Assembly (NCBI RefSeq): GCF_023736115.1
Contig: NZ_JAKQZC010000004.1
Location: 1-64,000 of the forward strand
Source: Salinicola avicenniae
GTDB lineage: Bacteria; Pseudomonadota; Gammaproteobacteria; Pseudomonadales; Halomonadaceae
Reading direction: 5' to 3'
Length of the DNA stretch: 64,000 nt
The notes beneath the pieces are model-generated. The model saw only the letters and a program-made list of their open reading frames with translations. It had not been told where the DNA came from and searched no databases. Below, one piece after another: positions 1-8,689 of this stretch. Positions within the stretch are counted from its first letter, which is position 1; each line of letters opens with the position of its first letter. The translations under genes were made by a program, and so were the position numbers.

Positions 1-99
1 AGTGGGAACCACCTGATCCATGCCGAACTCAGAAGTGAAACCACTCCGCGCCGATGGTAGTGTGGGGCCTCCCCATGCGAGAGTAGGTCATCGTCAGGC
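1..99 (+). rRNA. rrf: 5S ribosomal RNA, 3' part
   Basis: The first ~99 bases match the 3' four-fifths of a gammaproteobacterial 5S rRNA. The conserved CCGAACTCAGAAGTGAAA loop is present, as is the GTAGTGTGGGG...CCCCATGCGAGAGTAGG stem, and the strand closes near GTCAGGC. The 5' end lies outside the window, so an rRNA operon runs into this window from the left. A strong intrinsic terminator follows at once. Confidence 0.95.
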
Positions 100-110
100 A
101 TCTATACCGA

Positions 111-142
111 ACCCCAGCCAACCGGCTGGGGTTCTTCTTTTT
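111..142 (+). terminator. rho-independent terminator of the rRNA operon
   Basis: An ACCCCAGCC / GGCTGGGGT stem with a four-base loop is followed by TCTTCTTTTT. It lies 12 bases after the 5S rRNA and ends the ribosomal operon. Confidence 0.9.
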
Positions 143-502
143 GGGCACCCCGGTCTCGCCAGAGGCCGGGGTGTTCGCGTCTCCGGGCTAGGGAAAACCG
201 GGCGTATGGTCTTCGACCCCAGGCCTGGCGTCATCCCGCATGCCCACCCTCCAGTCTGCCGGGCGGGTAGCAGCGCGGGTAGCGAGGCCGGTGCGGCGGT
301 CGCTACGAGCGACCCCGATCCCGTTAAGTTATCCCCAGCCGGTTCGATGTCAGGCGCGCTAATCCGCTTGTGGATAAGGCTGGTGTAAATAAGGCCCGGC
401 ACTCTGCGTGGGCATACTCGCTGGTATTGGCCGTGCTGCGTCAACTGGGCTAGCTTCTCTTCAGTTCAGTGACCTTTCGACAGTCGGAGCGGGAAGAGAC
501 TT
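143..502. other. intergenic stretch with DnaA-box-like sites
   Basis: I see no convincing gene in these 360 bases; the open frames here are overlapping and uncharacteristic. A second GC hairpin (CACCCCGG/CCGGGGTG) begins at about 146. TTATCCCCA at 329-337 is a one-mismatch DnaA box. TGTGGATAA at 369-377 is a perfect DnaA box in inverse orientation, so the two face each other about 30 bases apart. The promoter of the SDR gene must lie here, but I could not assign it. Confidence 0.5.
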
Positions 503-1252
503 ATGCTGCAGCAGCTACCGCAGGGCTATACGGCCGTCGTTACCGGAGCCGGAGGCGGTATCGGTCGCGCCATCGTGACCGCCCTGAAAGCGGACACGCG
601 TGCCGGCCGAATCCTCGCCGTATCGCGGCAGGCGCTGCAGGCCGAGAAAGCGGCGACGGACGATGATCGGCTGAGAGCGCTACGCGCCGATCTGACCACG
701 GCCGAGGGCCGCGGCATCCTGGCGAATGATCTCGCAGGGGCGCCGGTCCATCTGCTCTTCAATACCATCGGTATCCTGCATGACGCCACCCTGACCCCGG
801 AGAAGCGGCTCGAGGATTTGGACGCCGAGACACTGGCGGCTTCATTTCACGTCAATGCCATCACGCCCATGTTGGTGATTCAGGCGCTCCAGGCGTCGCT
901 CAAAGGGCGGCATCCGGCGATCATCGCCAGTCTCTCCGCCCGCGTGGGTTCAATCGAGGATAATGGCTTCGGCGGCTGGTACGGCTATCGGGCCAGCAAG
1001 GCGGCGCATAACATGCTGCTGCGCACTGCCGCGATCGAACTGGCCCGCTACAACCCGCAGGCTATCGTGCTTTGCCTGCATCCGGGCACGACCGACACGA
1101 AGCTGTCGGAGCCGTTTCAGGCTCGGGTGCCGGAAGGCAAACTGTTCACGCCGGCTTTCGTTGCCGAGCGCCTGCTGGCGGTAATGGGCGAGCGAGGCCC
1201 AGCGGAGAGCGGTACGTTCTGGGACTGGGCGGGAAAGCCGATTCCCTGGTAG
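503..1252 (+). CDS. short-chain dehydrogenase/reductase
   Basis: A 249-residue classical SDR, expected to be an NAD(P)H-dependent oxidoreductase of unknown substrate. The Rossmann signature TGAGGGIG is at residues 14-21. The NAG-equivalent region reads NTIGI, and the catalytic YRASK comes after an ASLSARVG serine segment. The length is normal for the family. GGGAAGAG lies five bases before the ATG. It is similar to the C-factor/CsgA-like SDRs of proteobacteria, but the substrate cannot be told from sequence. It stands alone, convergent with hisC, with only 26 bases between the stops. Confidence 0.85.
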   Translation: MLQQLPQGYTAVVTGAGGGIGRAIVTALKADTRAGRILAVSRQALQAEKAATDDDRLRALRADLTTAEGRGILANDLAGAPVHLLFNTIGILHDATLTPEKRLEDLDAETLAASFHVNAITPMLVIQALQASLKGRHPAIIASLSARVGSIEDNGFGGWYGYRASKAAHNMLLRTAAIELARYNPQAIVLCLHPGTTDTKLSEPFQARVPEGKLFTPAFVAERLLAVMGERGPAESGTFWDWAGKPIPW

Positions 1253-1278
1253 CGGAAATCGGCCTCTGGCGGCCCGGC

Positions 1279-2331
1279 TTAGACGATGGCGAGCAGCGCT
1301 TCGACCAGGCTCTGCATCTCGTCATCGGTGCCGATCGAAATGCGCAGGAAGTCGCTGAGTCCATCCTTGTCGAAGTGGCGGACGAGAATACCGCGTTCGC
1401 GCAGGCCGCTGAAGATACTGGCCCCGCTGTATGAAGTGTGGCGCGTGAACAGGAAGTTCGTTTGCGATGGCAGGACTTCGAAGCCGAGCGATTCGAGCTG
1501 TGTGCGTGTCCACTCGCGAGTTGTCATGACGCGTTCGCAGCAAGCCTGGAAATGCGCGCCGTCCTTGAGAGAAGCGATGGCCACATCACTCGCGAGCATA
1601 TCGATCGGATAGGAGTTGAACGAGTTCTTGACTCGCTCCAGCCCTTCGATCAGCTCACGGGAGCCAATCGCGTAACCCACGCGCAAACCGGCGAGACTGC
1701 GTGATTTCGACAGCGTGCCAGTCACCAGCAGGTTGGGGTGGTCGGCGATCAACGGTACTGCGCTTTCGCCACCGAAATCGACATAGGCTTCATCCACCAG
1801 CACCACGCTGTCGGTGATGCGGTTCAGAAGGCCCGCGATGGCGTCTCGCCCGTGACCATGTCCGGTCGGGGCGTTGGGATTGGCAAAGACCACGCCGCCG
1901 TTATCGACGTCAAAAGCCTCGAGCGAGATCTGCCAGCGGTCGTCTAGGGCAACGGTGCGATAGGCAATATCGTAGAGCTTGCAGTAGACCGGGTAGAAAC
2001 TGTAACTGATTGCCGGCAGCAGCAGCGGTTTGGGCTGGCAGAAAAAGGCCTGAAAGGCGAGCGCCAATACTTCATCGGAGCCATTGCCGACAAATACTTG
2101 CTCGGGGCCGACCCCGTGAACCTCGGCTAGCGTTTCCCGTAGCGCGAAGGATTCCGGATCGGGATAGCGGCGCAGATGGTCGATCGGGAATTGCTGCAGT
2201 ACCCGCTCGACCGCCGGTGAGGGGGGGTAGGGGTTTTCATTGGTATTCAGCTTGATCAGCTTCTCTCGCGGCTGTTCTCCCGGAACATACGGGGTCAGGG
2301 CGCGGACGGCGGGGCTCCAGAATTGACTCAT
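1279..2331 (-). CDS. hisC: histidinol-phosphate aminotransferase
   Basis: A 350-residue PLP-dependent class II aminotransferase for the histidinol-phosphate step of histidine synthesis. Recognisable parts are KLNTNENPYPPSPAV near the N-terminus, the glycine/serine loop VGNGSDEV, the PLP-contacting NPNAPTG and DEAYVDF, and the Schiff-base lysine in TLSKSRSLAGLRVGY. The frame continues upstream to 2538, but the start at 2331 (MSQFWSP...) gives the normal family length and leaves a ~200-base divergent promoter region shared with the flavin reductase gene. It lies about 8 kb from the hisBHAF block, as is common in Pseudomonas relatives. Confidence 0.93.
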   Translation of the reverse strand: MSQFWSPAVRALTPYVPGEQPREKLIKLNTNENPYPPSPAVERVLQQFPIDHLRRYPDPESFALRETLAEVHGVGPEQVFVGNGSDEVLALAFQAFFCQPKPLLLPAISYSFYPVYCKLYDIAYRTVALDDRWQISLEAFDVDNGGVVFANPNAPTGHGHGRDAIAGLLNRITDSVVLVDEAYVDFGGESAVPLIADHPNLLVTGTLSKSRSLAGLRVGYAIGSRELIEGLERVKNSFNSYPIDMLASDVAIASLKDGAHFQACCERVMTTREWTRTQLESLGFEVLPSQTNFLFTRHTSYSGASIFSGLRERGILVRHFDKDGLSDFLRISIGTDDEMQSLVEALLAIV

Positions 2332-2536
2332 GATCTCTCGTGAACGCGTTAGCGCGTGAAACTGGGGGTAAGGGCAACTGCCATAGTGGCCTGAGCATCG
2401 CGAGGGTGCAAGCCGTTGTCCCGCCTCCGGCCAGGGTTGATTAGTGCGCTCATGGCCGCATCTTGGTAAACCGACAACAATCTCTCGGCAGCGATGCCGA
2501 GCCGCCGAATTCGCTCTACGCCAGGAAGGCTTGCCC

Positions 2537-3634
2537 ATGGTTTACGACAAACTATTCTCTCCGCTCACGCTGGGCGATATCGAGCTGGATAACCGCGTGC
2601 TGATGGCGCCACTGACGCGAGCGCGCACACCGGACAGTATCCCCGGCCCACTGCAGGCAACCTATTACGCGCAACGCGCCTCGTCCGGGCTGATCGTCGC
2701 CGAAGCGACCAATATCTCGCCCGCCGCGTGCGGTTACGTCTATACCCCGGGTATCTGGAACGACGCCCAGGAGGCTGGATGGCGTCAGGTGGTAGACGCG
2801 GTCCATCGCGCCGGAGGACGAATGGCGTTGCAGTTGATGCACGCGGGGCGCGTCTCCCATGAAATGGTGCAGCCGGATGGTCAGACGCCTGTTGCCCCGA
2901 GTGCGTTGCGCGCCGAGGGAACCAATAGCTTCGTTGAATTCGAAGATGGCAGCGCCGGTCAGCATCCGACCAGCACGCCTCGGGCACTGCGACTCGACGA
3001 GATCCCCGGTTTAATTGATGACTATCGGCGGGCGGCTCGCCGAGCCAAGCGCGCCGGCTTCGACATGCTCGAGGTCCATGCCGCCAATGCGTATCTGCTG
3101 CAGCAGTTCCTGGCGACCGGCAGCAACCGGCGCAGCGACCGTTACGGCGGTAGCGTGGTCAATCGCGCGCGGCTGCTGCTCGAGGTGGTGGATGCCGTCA
3201 GCGGGGTGATGGGGGCTGGGCGTGTCGGAGTTCGGCTGTCGCCGTTCATCGAGATATTCGGCCTCTCGGACGACGAGCCCGAGGCGATGATGCGTTACCT
3301 GGCCAGCGAGCTCGGCCGGCGCGGTATCGCCTATCTGCATATCAACGAACCGGACTGGACCGGCGAGGGGCCCCAACTGACCGATGCCTTCCGCCGCGAT
3401 CTGCGCGAGCGCTTCCCGCAGGCGTTGATCTACTGCGGCCACTACACGGCAGAGCGCGCCGAGCGGCTGATAGCGGATGGCCTGGGGGACGCCGTCGCTT
3501 TCGGGCGGCCCTATATCGCCAACCCGGACCTGGTCGAGCGATTCCGCCGTGATGCCGCGCTCAACTCCCCCGATCCCGATACTTTCTATGGCGGTGGCGC
3601 AGAGGGTTATATCGACTATCCGACGCTGGATTGA
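2537..3634 (+). CDS. Old Yellow Enzyme-family NADH:flavin oxidoreductase
   Basis: A 365-residue FMN-dependent ene-reductase (NemA/OYE type) that reduces activated C=C bonds or nitro groups with NAD(P)H. It begins KLFSPLTLGDIELDNRVLMA and carries the substrate-binding HAAN pair (EVHAANAYL). It also has DRYGG, the phosphate-binding FGRPYIANPDLVERF near the C-terminus, and a final YIDYP. The start at 2537 follows AGGAAGG; the in-frame extension to 2444 overlaps the hisC promoter region and does not resemble the family. The window holds a second member at 58356. The physiological substrate is unknown. Confidence 0.9.
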   Translation: MVYDKLFSPLTLGDIELDNRVLMAPLTRARTPDSIPGPLQATYYAQRASSGLIVAEATNISPAACGYVYTPGIWNDAQEAGWRQVVDAVHRAGGRMALQLMHAGRVSHEMVQPDGQTPVAPSALRAEGTNSFVEFEDGSAGQHPTSTPRALRLDEIPGLIDDYRRAARRAKRAGFDMLEVHAANAYLLQQFLATGSNRRSDRYGGSVVNRARLLLEVVDAVSGVMGAGRVGVRLSPFIEIFGLSDDEPEAMMRYLASELGRRGIAYLHINEPDWTGEGPQLTDAFRRDLRERFPQALIYCGHYTAERAERLIADGLGDAVAFGRPYIANPDLVERFRRDAALNSPDPDTFYGGGAEGYIDYPTLD

Positions 3635-3764
3635 TGCGGCGGCAGTGCCTGCCGGTTTGTCACCACATCGCGAATGGGGTGTCAGGCGGGAGCCGAGCCG
3701 CTATCCTGTAGTCACGTGGCCGCCCAGGCGGCCTGTATGGCCCAGAAGTGTAAGGAGAACCAAT

Positions 3765-4226
3765 ATGCAGATCAGGACGTTGCTGGCCAGCGCCGCCACG
3801 GTTGCCGTACTGGCCGGTTGTGCCAGCGGTGGAGGGCAGACGCAGTCCGCCCCGGAAGAGACTGCCGGCGCGTCGTCCGCCACGACGACTTATGAGGGCA
3901 CGCTGCCCTGCCGCAGCTGCGACGGCATTGACTTGACCGTCAATCTTGCCGGTACCGAATCCTCGCCCGCGCCGGAGCGCACCTTCACGCTTGAGGCCAA
4001 CTACCTCAATCACCCGCAGGACCCGGAGCCCGAGGCTTACGACGGGCAGTGGGAAGTGATGACCGGTACGGCTGTCGATCCGCAGGCGACGGTCTATGAG
4101 CTGACGCCGGACGGCGAAGGCCAGATCTATTACTTCCAGAAGATCGATGACAGCACGCTCGAGCTGATCGATCCGCAGCGTCGTCGTTTCGAGAATGGCG
4201 AGATGCTGCGACTGACACGCCAATAA
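3765..4226 (+). CDS. NlpE-like outer-membrane lipoprotein
   Basis: A 153-residue lipoprotein precursor. The signal peptide ends in the lipobox LAGC (cysteine near residue 19) and is followed by a low-complexity serine/glutamine linker. The mature part carries PCRSCDGI, the CxxC motif of NlpE N-terminal domains, then the small beta-barrel typical of NlpE/META-like proteins. E. coli NlpE senses copper and surface contact through Cpx. This protein lacks the C-terminal OB domain, so only the short form is present and the signalling role is not assured. TAAGGAG eight bases ahead of the ATG sets the start. Confidence 0.8.
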   Translation: MQIRTLLASAATVAVLAGCASGGGQTQSAPEETAGASSATTTYEGTLPCRSCDGIDLTVNLAGTESSPAPERTFTLEANYLNHPQDPEPEAYDGQWEVMTGTAVDPQATVYELTPDGEGQIYYFQKIDDSTLELIDPQRRRFENGEMLRLTRQ

Positions 4227-4247
4227 ACGGCGAGTCTGGCGGTACCT

Positions 4248-4270
4248 GGGGGCGGCCACTGGCCGCCCCC
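4248..4270 (+). terminator. GC hairpin after the lipoprotein gene
   Basis: A ten-base perfect stem GGGGGCGGCC/GGCCGCCCCC with a three-base loop. It has no U-run, so termination is likely but not certain. Confidence 0.5.
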
Positions 4271-4341
4271 GTTCGTTGGAGGCCCGGTCATGCGATGCGC
4301 GGGTCATCCGGTCGATGGCGCGGGACAGGAGACAATCGCAG

Positions 4342-5721
4342 GTGGCCAAAGCGAAGAGCGCCTTCGTCTGCACCGAGTGCGGGGCGGAGTACAGCAAGTG
4401 GCAGGGGCAGTGCAGCAACTGCCGGGAGTGGAATACGCTGACCGAGATCCGTCTTGGCAGTTCACGCCCCGGCGCGGCCTCGACCGCCGGTGGCGGTTCG
4501 CGTGGCGGCTACGCCGGCACGCTATCTCGCGAGGTGGTTGACCTCTCCGGCGTCGACCTGACCGAAGTGCCACGCTTTAGCTCGACCTTCGTCGAGTTCG
4601 ATCGGGTGCTCGGCGGTGGCCTGGTGCCGGGATCCGCCGTACTGCTCGGCGGGCACCCCGGCGCCGGCAAGTCGACGCTGTTGCTGCAGACCGCGTGCCG
4701 CCTGGCACAGAGCAAGCGGGTGCTCTATGTCACCGGCGAGGAGTCACTGTCGCAGGTGGCGATGCGAGCTCATCGTCTGCAGCTACCGACCCAGGGGTTG
4801 AAGATGCTGGCCGAGACCAGTGTCGAGACGCTGCTGGCGGTGGCCGAACGCGAGCGCCCGGAAGTGCTGATCATCGACTCGATTCAGACCATGCACCTGG
4901 AGGATATCGGCTCGGCACCGGGCGGCGTGGCCCAGGTGCGCGAGTCCGCCGCGGCGCTGACGCGCTTTGCCAAGCAGAGCAACACCGTGCTGCTGCTTGT
5001 CGGCCACGTGACCAAGGACGGGACGCTCGCCGGCCCCAAGGTGCTGGAGCACATGATCGATGCCTCGCTGTTACTGGAAGGTGGCAGCGACTCGCGCTTC
5101 CGCACGTTGCGTGGCCAGAAGAACCGCTTCGGCGCCATCAACGAGCTGGGCGTGTTTGCGATGGTCGAGCTCGGACTCAAGGAAGTGAAGAACCCCAGCG
5201 CGATCTTTCTCTCCCGCGGTGAGGAGCAGGCCGCCGGCAGCCTGGTGATGGTGGTCTGGGAGGGCACCCGACCGATCCTCGTCGAGGTGCAGGCGCTGCT
5301 CGACGAGTCTGCCCTGGGCAACCCGCGTCGCGTGGCAGTTGGCCTGGATCCCAACCGCCTGGCCATGCTGCTGGCCGTGCTGCACAAGCATGGTGGGCTC
5401 TTTACCGGCGACCAGGACGTCTTCCTCAACGTGGTAGGCGGGGTCAAGGTGCTCGAGACCAGCGCCGATCTCGCCGTGCTGCTGGCTGTCGTCTCGAGTC
5501 TGCAGAACCGACCGCTGCCGCGGGAGCTGGTTGTCTTCGGCGAGGTCGGCCTCTCCGGCGAGATTCGCCCGGTTCCCAGTGGTCAGGAGCGGATCGTCGA
5601 AGCCGCCAAGCACGGTTTTACGCGGGCCATCGTGCCGCGCGGCAATGCCCCCCGGCAGTCGCCGGAGGGCATGCAGGTGGTGGCCGTGGACAAGCTTGCT
5701 GAAGCGCTGGAAGCCCTATAG
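4342..5721 (+). CDS. radA: DNA repair protein RadA
   Basis: A 459-residue RecA-like ATPase involved in branch migration and processing of recombination intermediates. It has, in order, an N-terminal zinc finger (CTECG...CSNC), a Walker A GGHPGAGKST, the RadA-specific KNRFG motif followed by a Lon-protease-like C-terminal domain (DVFLNVVGG, GEVGLSGEIR). The start is a GTG giving MAKAKSAFVCTECG, nine bases after AGGAGA. The frame extends upstream to 4276, but those residues are unlike the family. E. coli RadA is 460 residues, so this protein is full length. Confidence 0.95.
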   Translation: MAKAKSAFVCTECGAEYSKWQGQCSNCREWNTLTEIRLGSSRPGAASTAGGGSRGGYAGTLSREVVDLSGVDLTEVPRFSSTFVEFDRVLGGGLVPGSAVLLGGHPGAGKSTLLLQTACRLAQSKRVLYVTGEESLSQVAMRAHRLQLPTQGLKMLAETSVETLLAVAERERPEVLIIDSIQTMHLEDIGSAPGGVAQVRESAAALTRFAKQSNTVLLLVGHVTKDGTLAGPKVLEHMIDASLLLEGGSDSRFRTLRGQKNRFGAINELGVFAMVELGLKEVKNPSAIFLSRGEEQAAGSLVMVVWEGTRPILVEVQALLDESALGNPRRVAVGLDPNRLAMLLAVLHKHGGLFTGDQDVFLNVVGGVKVLETSADLAVLLAVVSSLQNRPLPRELVVFGEVGLSGEIRPVPSGQERIVEAAKHGFTRAIVPRGNAPRQSPEGMQVVAVDKLAEALEAL

Positions 5722-5804
5722 CGACGGCTGAGTCCCGGCGCCTCGTCGGGTACACTGCACGTCACAATCGCCATCATCCGGAACGCGCGACGAGGAGTCA
5801 GACC

Positions 5805-6845
5805 ATGAGTGCCATTCGCCTGACGCAGTACAGCCACGGTGCCGGCTGCGGCTGCAAGATCGCCCCCGACGTGCTCGACAAGATCCTGGCCAAGGCGGGC
5901 CCGGGCGCCAACAGCAAGCGCCTGATCGTCGGCAATCAGGGACGCGAGGATGCCGCCGTCTACGACCTGGGCGACGGTCGTGGACTGATCTCCACCACCG
6001 ATTTCTTCATGCCGATCGTCGACGATCCGTTCGACTTCGGCCGTATCGCCGCGACCAACGCCATCAGCGACGTCTACGCCATGGGCGGCGAGCCGATCAT
6101 GGCGCTGGGTATTCTCGGCTGGCCGCTAGACAAGCTGCCTGGCGAGGTCGCCGGCGATGTCGTCTCCGGCGCCCAGACGGTCTGCCGCGAGCTGGGACTG
6201 GCACTGGCCGGCGGTCACTCGATCGATGCCCCGGAACCGATCTTCGGGCTTTCGGTCAACGGCCTGGTCGATCTCGACAAGCTCAAGCTCAACAGCGGCG
6301 CCAAGCCCGGCGACCTGCTCTACCTGACCAAGCCGCTCGGGGTGGGCATGTTGACCACAGCGGAGAAGCAAGGGCTGCTGCAGGCGGGCCATCAGGGGCT
6401 CGCGCGGGAGACCATGCTGATTGCCAACGATATCGGTCGCGCGCTGGCGGGAATCGAGGGCGTTCACGCGATGACTGACGTCACCGGCTTCGGCCTGGCC
6501 GGGCATCTCAGCGAAGTCTGTGCCGCCAGTGGCGTCGAGGCGCGGATCGACTTCGCCAAGCTGCCGCGTCTGGCGGAGGCCGAAGCCTACCGCCGCCAGG
6601 GAGCCGTGCCTGGCGGTACCGGCCGCAATCGCGAGGCGATCGGCAAGGCGCTACCGGCCATGGATGAGGCGCACTGGCAGTGGCTGTGCGACCCGCAGAC
6701 CTCCGGTGGCCTGTTGATTGCCGTCGACCCCGCCTGGGCGGACGATGTCGAACGGGTCGGGCGTCAGCATCAGCTTACGCTGGAAGCCTTCGGCGAGTGC
6801 GTCGCCCAGCGCGGTGGTGACGCGCTGATCGAGGTGCGGGGTTGA
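5805..6845 (+). CDS. selD: selenide, water dikinase
   Basis: A 346-residue enzyme that makes selenophosphate from selenide and ATP. The N-terminal catalytic segment SHGAGCGCK carries cysteine at the position that is selenocysteine in some organisms (Cys17). Downstream come the ATP-binding DLGDGRGLISTTDFF, AGGHSI and TDVTGFGLAGH motifs of the AIRS/PurM fold. AGGAGT lies ahead of the ATG. The stop overlaps the start of mnmH, so the selenophosphate made here is most directly destined for tRNA selenation. No selA/selB/selC is visible in the window. Confidence 0.95.
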   Translation: MSAIRLTQYSHGAGCGCKIAPDVLDKILAKAGPGANSKRLIVGNQGREDAAVYDLGDGRGLISTTDFFMPIVDDPFDFGRIAATNAISDVYAMGGEPIMALGILGWPLDKLPGEVAGDVVSGAQTVCRELGLALAGGHSIDAPEPIFGLSVNGLVDLDKLKLNSGAKPGDLLYLTKPLGVGMLTTAEKQGLLQAGHQGLARETMLIANDIGRALAGIEGVHAMTDVTGFGLAGHLSEVCAASGVEARIDFAKLPRLAEAEAYRRQGAVPGGTGRNREAIGKALPAMDEAHWQWLCDPQTSGGLLIAVDPAWADDVERVGRQHQLTLEAFGECVAQRGGDALIEVRG

Positions 6846-7945
6846 GCGAGGGCGAAACGCTCGCGGCCGATCTAGCGCTGCTCCAGCGGCCGTTGATCGA
6901 CGTGCGGGCACCGATCGAGTACGCCGCCGGCGCGCTGCCGGGTGCGATCAACCTGCCGTTGATGGATGACGACGAGCGCCGAGAAGTGGGCATTCGCTAT
7001 CGCCATCAGGGCCAAGCTTCGGCCGTCGAGTTGGGCAATCGACTGGTATCGGGCGAGTGTCGTGAAGCGCGCCTCGAAGCGTGGGAGCGTGCCATTGCAG
7101 TGCGCCCTGACAGCGTACTCTACTGCTTTCGCGGCGGCATGCGCTCGCAGATCTCGCAGCGCTGGCTGGCCGAGCGTGGCCATGTGCTGCCGCGTATTCG
7201 CGGCGGCTGGAAGGCGATGCGCAATCGCCTGCTCGAGACGCTGGAGACACGCAGCGACGGACCGCTGCTGCTGGTCGCGGGGCTGACCGGCTGCGCCAAG
7301 ACGGCGCTGGTCAACTCGCTGTCCAGTGGCATCGATCTGGAGGGGCATGCGCGCCACAAGGGCTCGGCTTTCGGGCAGCATCCGCTGGCGGGCCCGTCGC
7401 AGATCGACTTCGAGCATGGGCTGACGCTGGATCTGTTGTCGCGACCTCGGGCCCGCGTGGTCGAGGACGAATCGCAGCGCATCGGGCGCCTGGCGATTCC
7501 AGCAACGTTCTGGCAAGCGATGAAGCACGCGCCCTGTGTGCGCGTTGAGATGCCGCTCGAGTGGCGGCTCGAGCAGATTCGCAAGGATTACATCGAGGAT
7601 CTGGCGGCGCTCTACCATGGCCACTACGGGCCGCAGCTCGGCGAAGTGCTGTTCCGCAAGCAGCTTTCCGGGGCGCTGGGGCGGCTCGGCAAACGCCTGG
7701 GAAGCGAACGCCAGGGGCGCCTGCAGGCCGCGCAACAGCGCGCCTTCGAAGCGCAGCGACTGGGCGACCTGCAGGCACATGACAGCTGGCTGGCGCCGCT
7801 CCTGCGGGAATACTACGACCCCATGTATCGTCACCAGATCGAGTCGCAATCGCGGCCGACGTTACATGTCGGTAGCTGGGCGGCGTGTCGCGAAGCCGTT
7901 CTGGCGTGGGAGCGTGATCACGGCGTCGAAAGGACCGGCGCCTGA
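6842..7945 (+). CDS. mnmH: tRNA 2-selenouridine synthase
   Basis: A 367-residue enzyme (SelU/YbbB) that replaces sulfur by selenium at the wobble 2-thiouridine of Lys, Glu and Gln tRNAs, using selenophosphate. The N-terminal half is a rhodanese domain (LIDVRAPIEYAAGALPGAIN) with the catalytic cysteine in YCFRGGMRSQ. The C-terminal half is a P-loop domain with GLTGCAKT. The start is a TTG that overlaps the selD stop, which fits translational coupling. The first start in frame gives a protein of normal family length. Confidence 0.93.
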   Translation: MSEGETLAADLALLQRPLIDVRAPIEYAAGALPGAINLPLMDDDERREVGIRYRHQGQASAVELGNRLVSGECREARLEAWERAIAVRPDSVLYCFRGGMRSQISQRWLAERGHVLPRIRGGWKAMRNRLLETLETRSDGPLLLVAGLTGCAKTALVNSLSSGIDLEGHARHKGSAFGQHPLAGPSQIDFEHGLTLDLLSRPRARVVEDESQRIGRLAIPATFWQAMKHAPCVRVEMPLEWRLEQIRKDYIEDLAALYHGHYGPQLGEVLFRKQLSGALGRLGKRLGSERQGRLQAAQQRAFEAQRLGDLQAHDSWLAPLLREYYDPMYRHQIESQSRPTLHVGSWAACREAVLAWERDHGVERTGA

Positions 7946-7958
7946 ACCGACGTGACGC

Positions 7959-8630
7959 TTAGACCGGCGACGCAAGCCAGCGTGTCAGCACGCGATCGAG
8001 CAGTGCCGCCTGGCGATCGAAGCGGCGAGGGTCGGCGAGCATTTCGGTGCGCGACTGGACATACGGGCCTGCTATCGGTGGCGCGTGTCGTTCCCAGAGG
8101 CGGCTGACGCCTTCGGCGGTCAGCTCGAGATGACACTGCAGGCCGAGGACGCGGCCGCGGTCCCAGGCGAAGCCCTGAACCGGCCCCGCAGGTGTCTGCC
8201 CCAGCGGTAGCGCCTCGTCGGGTAGGCCGAAGATGTCGCGGTGCCACAGCAGTGCCTCGAACTGCTCCGGCAGGTCGAACGGGCTGGCGTCGGCCAGCGT
8301 GATCGTCTGCCAGCCGAACTCCGGCTCTACGGCGGGTGAGACGATCGCGCCGAGCGCCTCGGCAATCAGCCCGGCACCGAAGCCGATACCGAGCAGCGGC
8401 TTGTTGCTTCTGAGCGCGCGGTCGACGAGCTTTCGCTCGCGCTTGAGCAAAGCCGGCTCGGGGGGCTCCAGGGCATCGAGCAGCACCAGCGCGTCGCAGT
8501 TGGCCAACGGTGGCGGCAGTTCGCCCTGATGCAGCCGGCAGCCATTGTGGCTGTGGCCCATGCCCTCCAGCCAGTCCGCCAGGCGAGCCGGTCCGAGTAA
8601 CGGTTCGTGTTCCAGAAAATAGATATGCAT
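7959..8630 (-). CDS. class I glutamine amidotransferase-like protein lacking the nucleophile
   Basis: A 223-residue stand-alone class I amidotransferase (GMP-synthase-like) fold. The nucleophile elbow, normally G-I-C-x-G, reads LLGIGFGAGL here: glycine (GGC) replaces the cysteine, a single-base change from TGC. The histidine region is kept (LQCHLELT). The protein should therefore not hydrolyse glutamine by the standard mechanism. It may bind a ligand, have another role, or be decaying. The frame is otherwise intact and starts at MHIYFLEHEP. It is divergent from the ATL gene with 59 bases between starts. Confidence 0.75.
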   Translation of the reverse strand: MHIYFLEHEPLLGPARLADWLEGMGHSHNGCRLHQGELPPPLANCDALVLLDALEPPEPALLKRERKLVDRALRSNKPLLGIGFGAGLIAEALGAIVSPAVEPEFGWQTITLADASPFDLPEQFEALLWHRDIFGLPDEALPLGQTPAGPVQGFAWDRGRVLGLQCHLELTAEGVSRLWERHAPPIAGPYVQSRTEMLADPRRFDRQAALLDRVLTRWLASPV

Positions 8631-8689
8631 GTCAGGTTTATCATGGCGTTAGCGATGCCCTGACACAAGCGACAAGGATGCATTTCCTC

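Noticed and set aside
5..10. GGAACC near the window start as an hrp box
   Set aside because: It is part of the 5S rRNA sequence and has no CCAC at the right distance.
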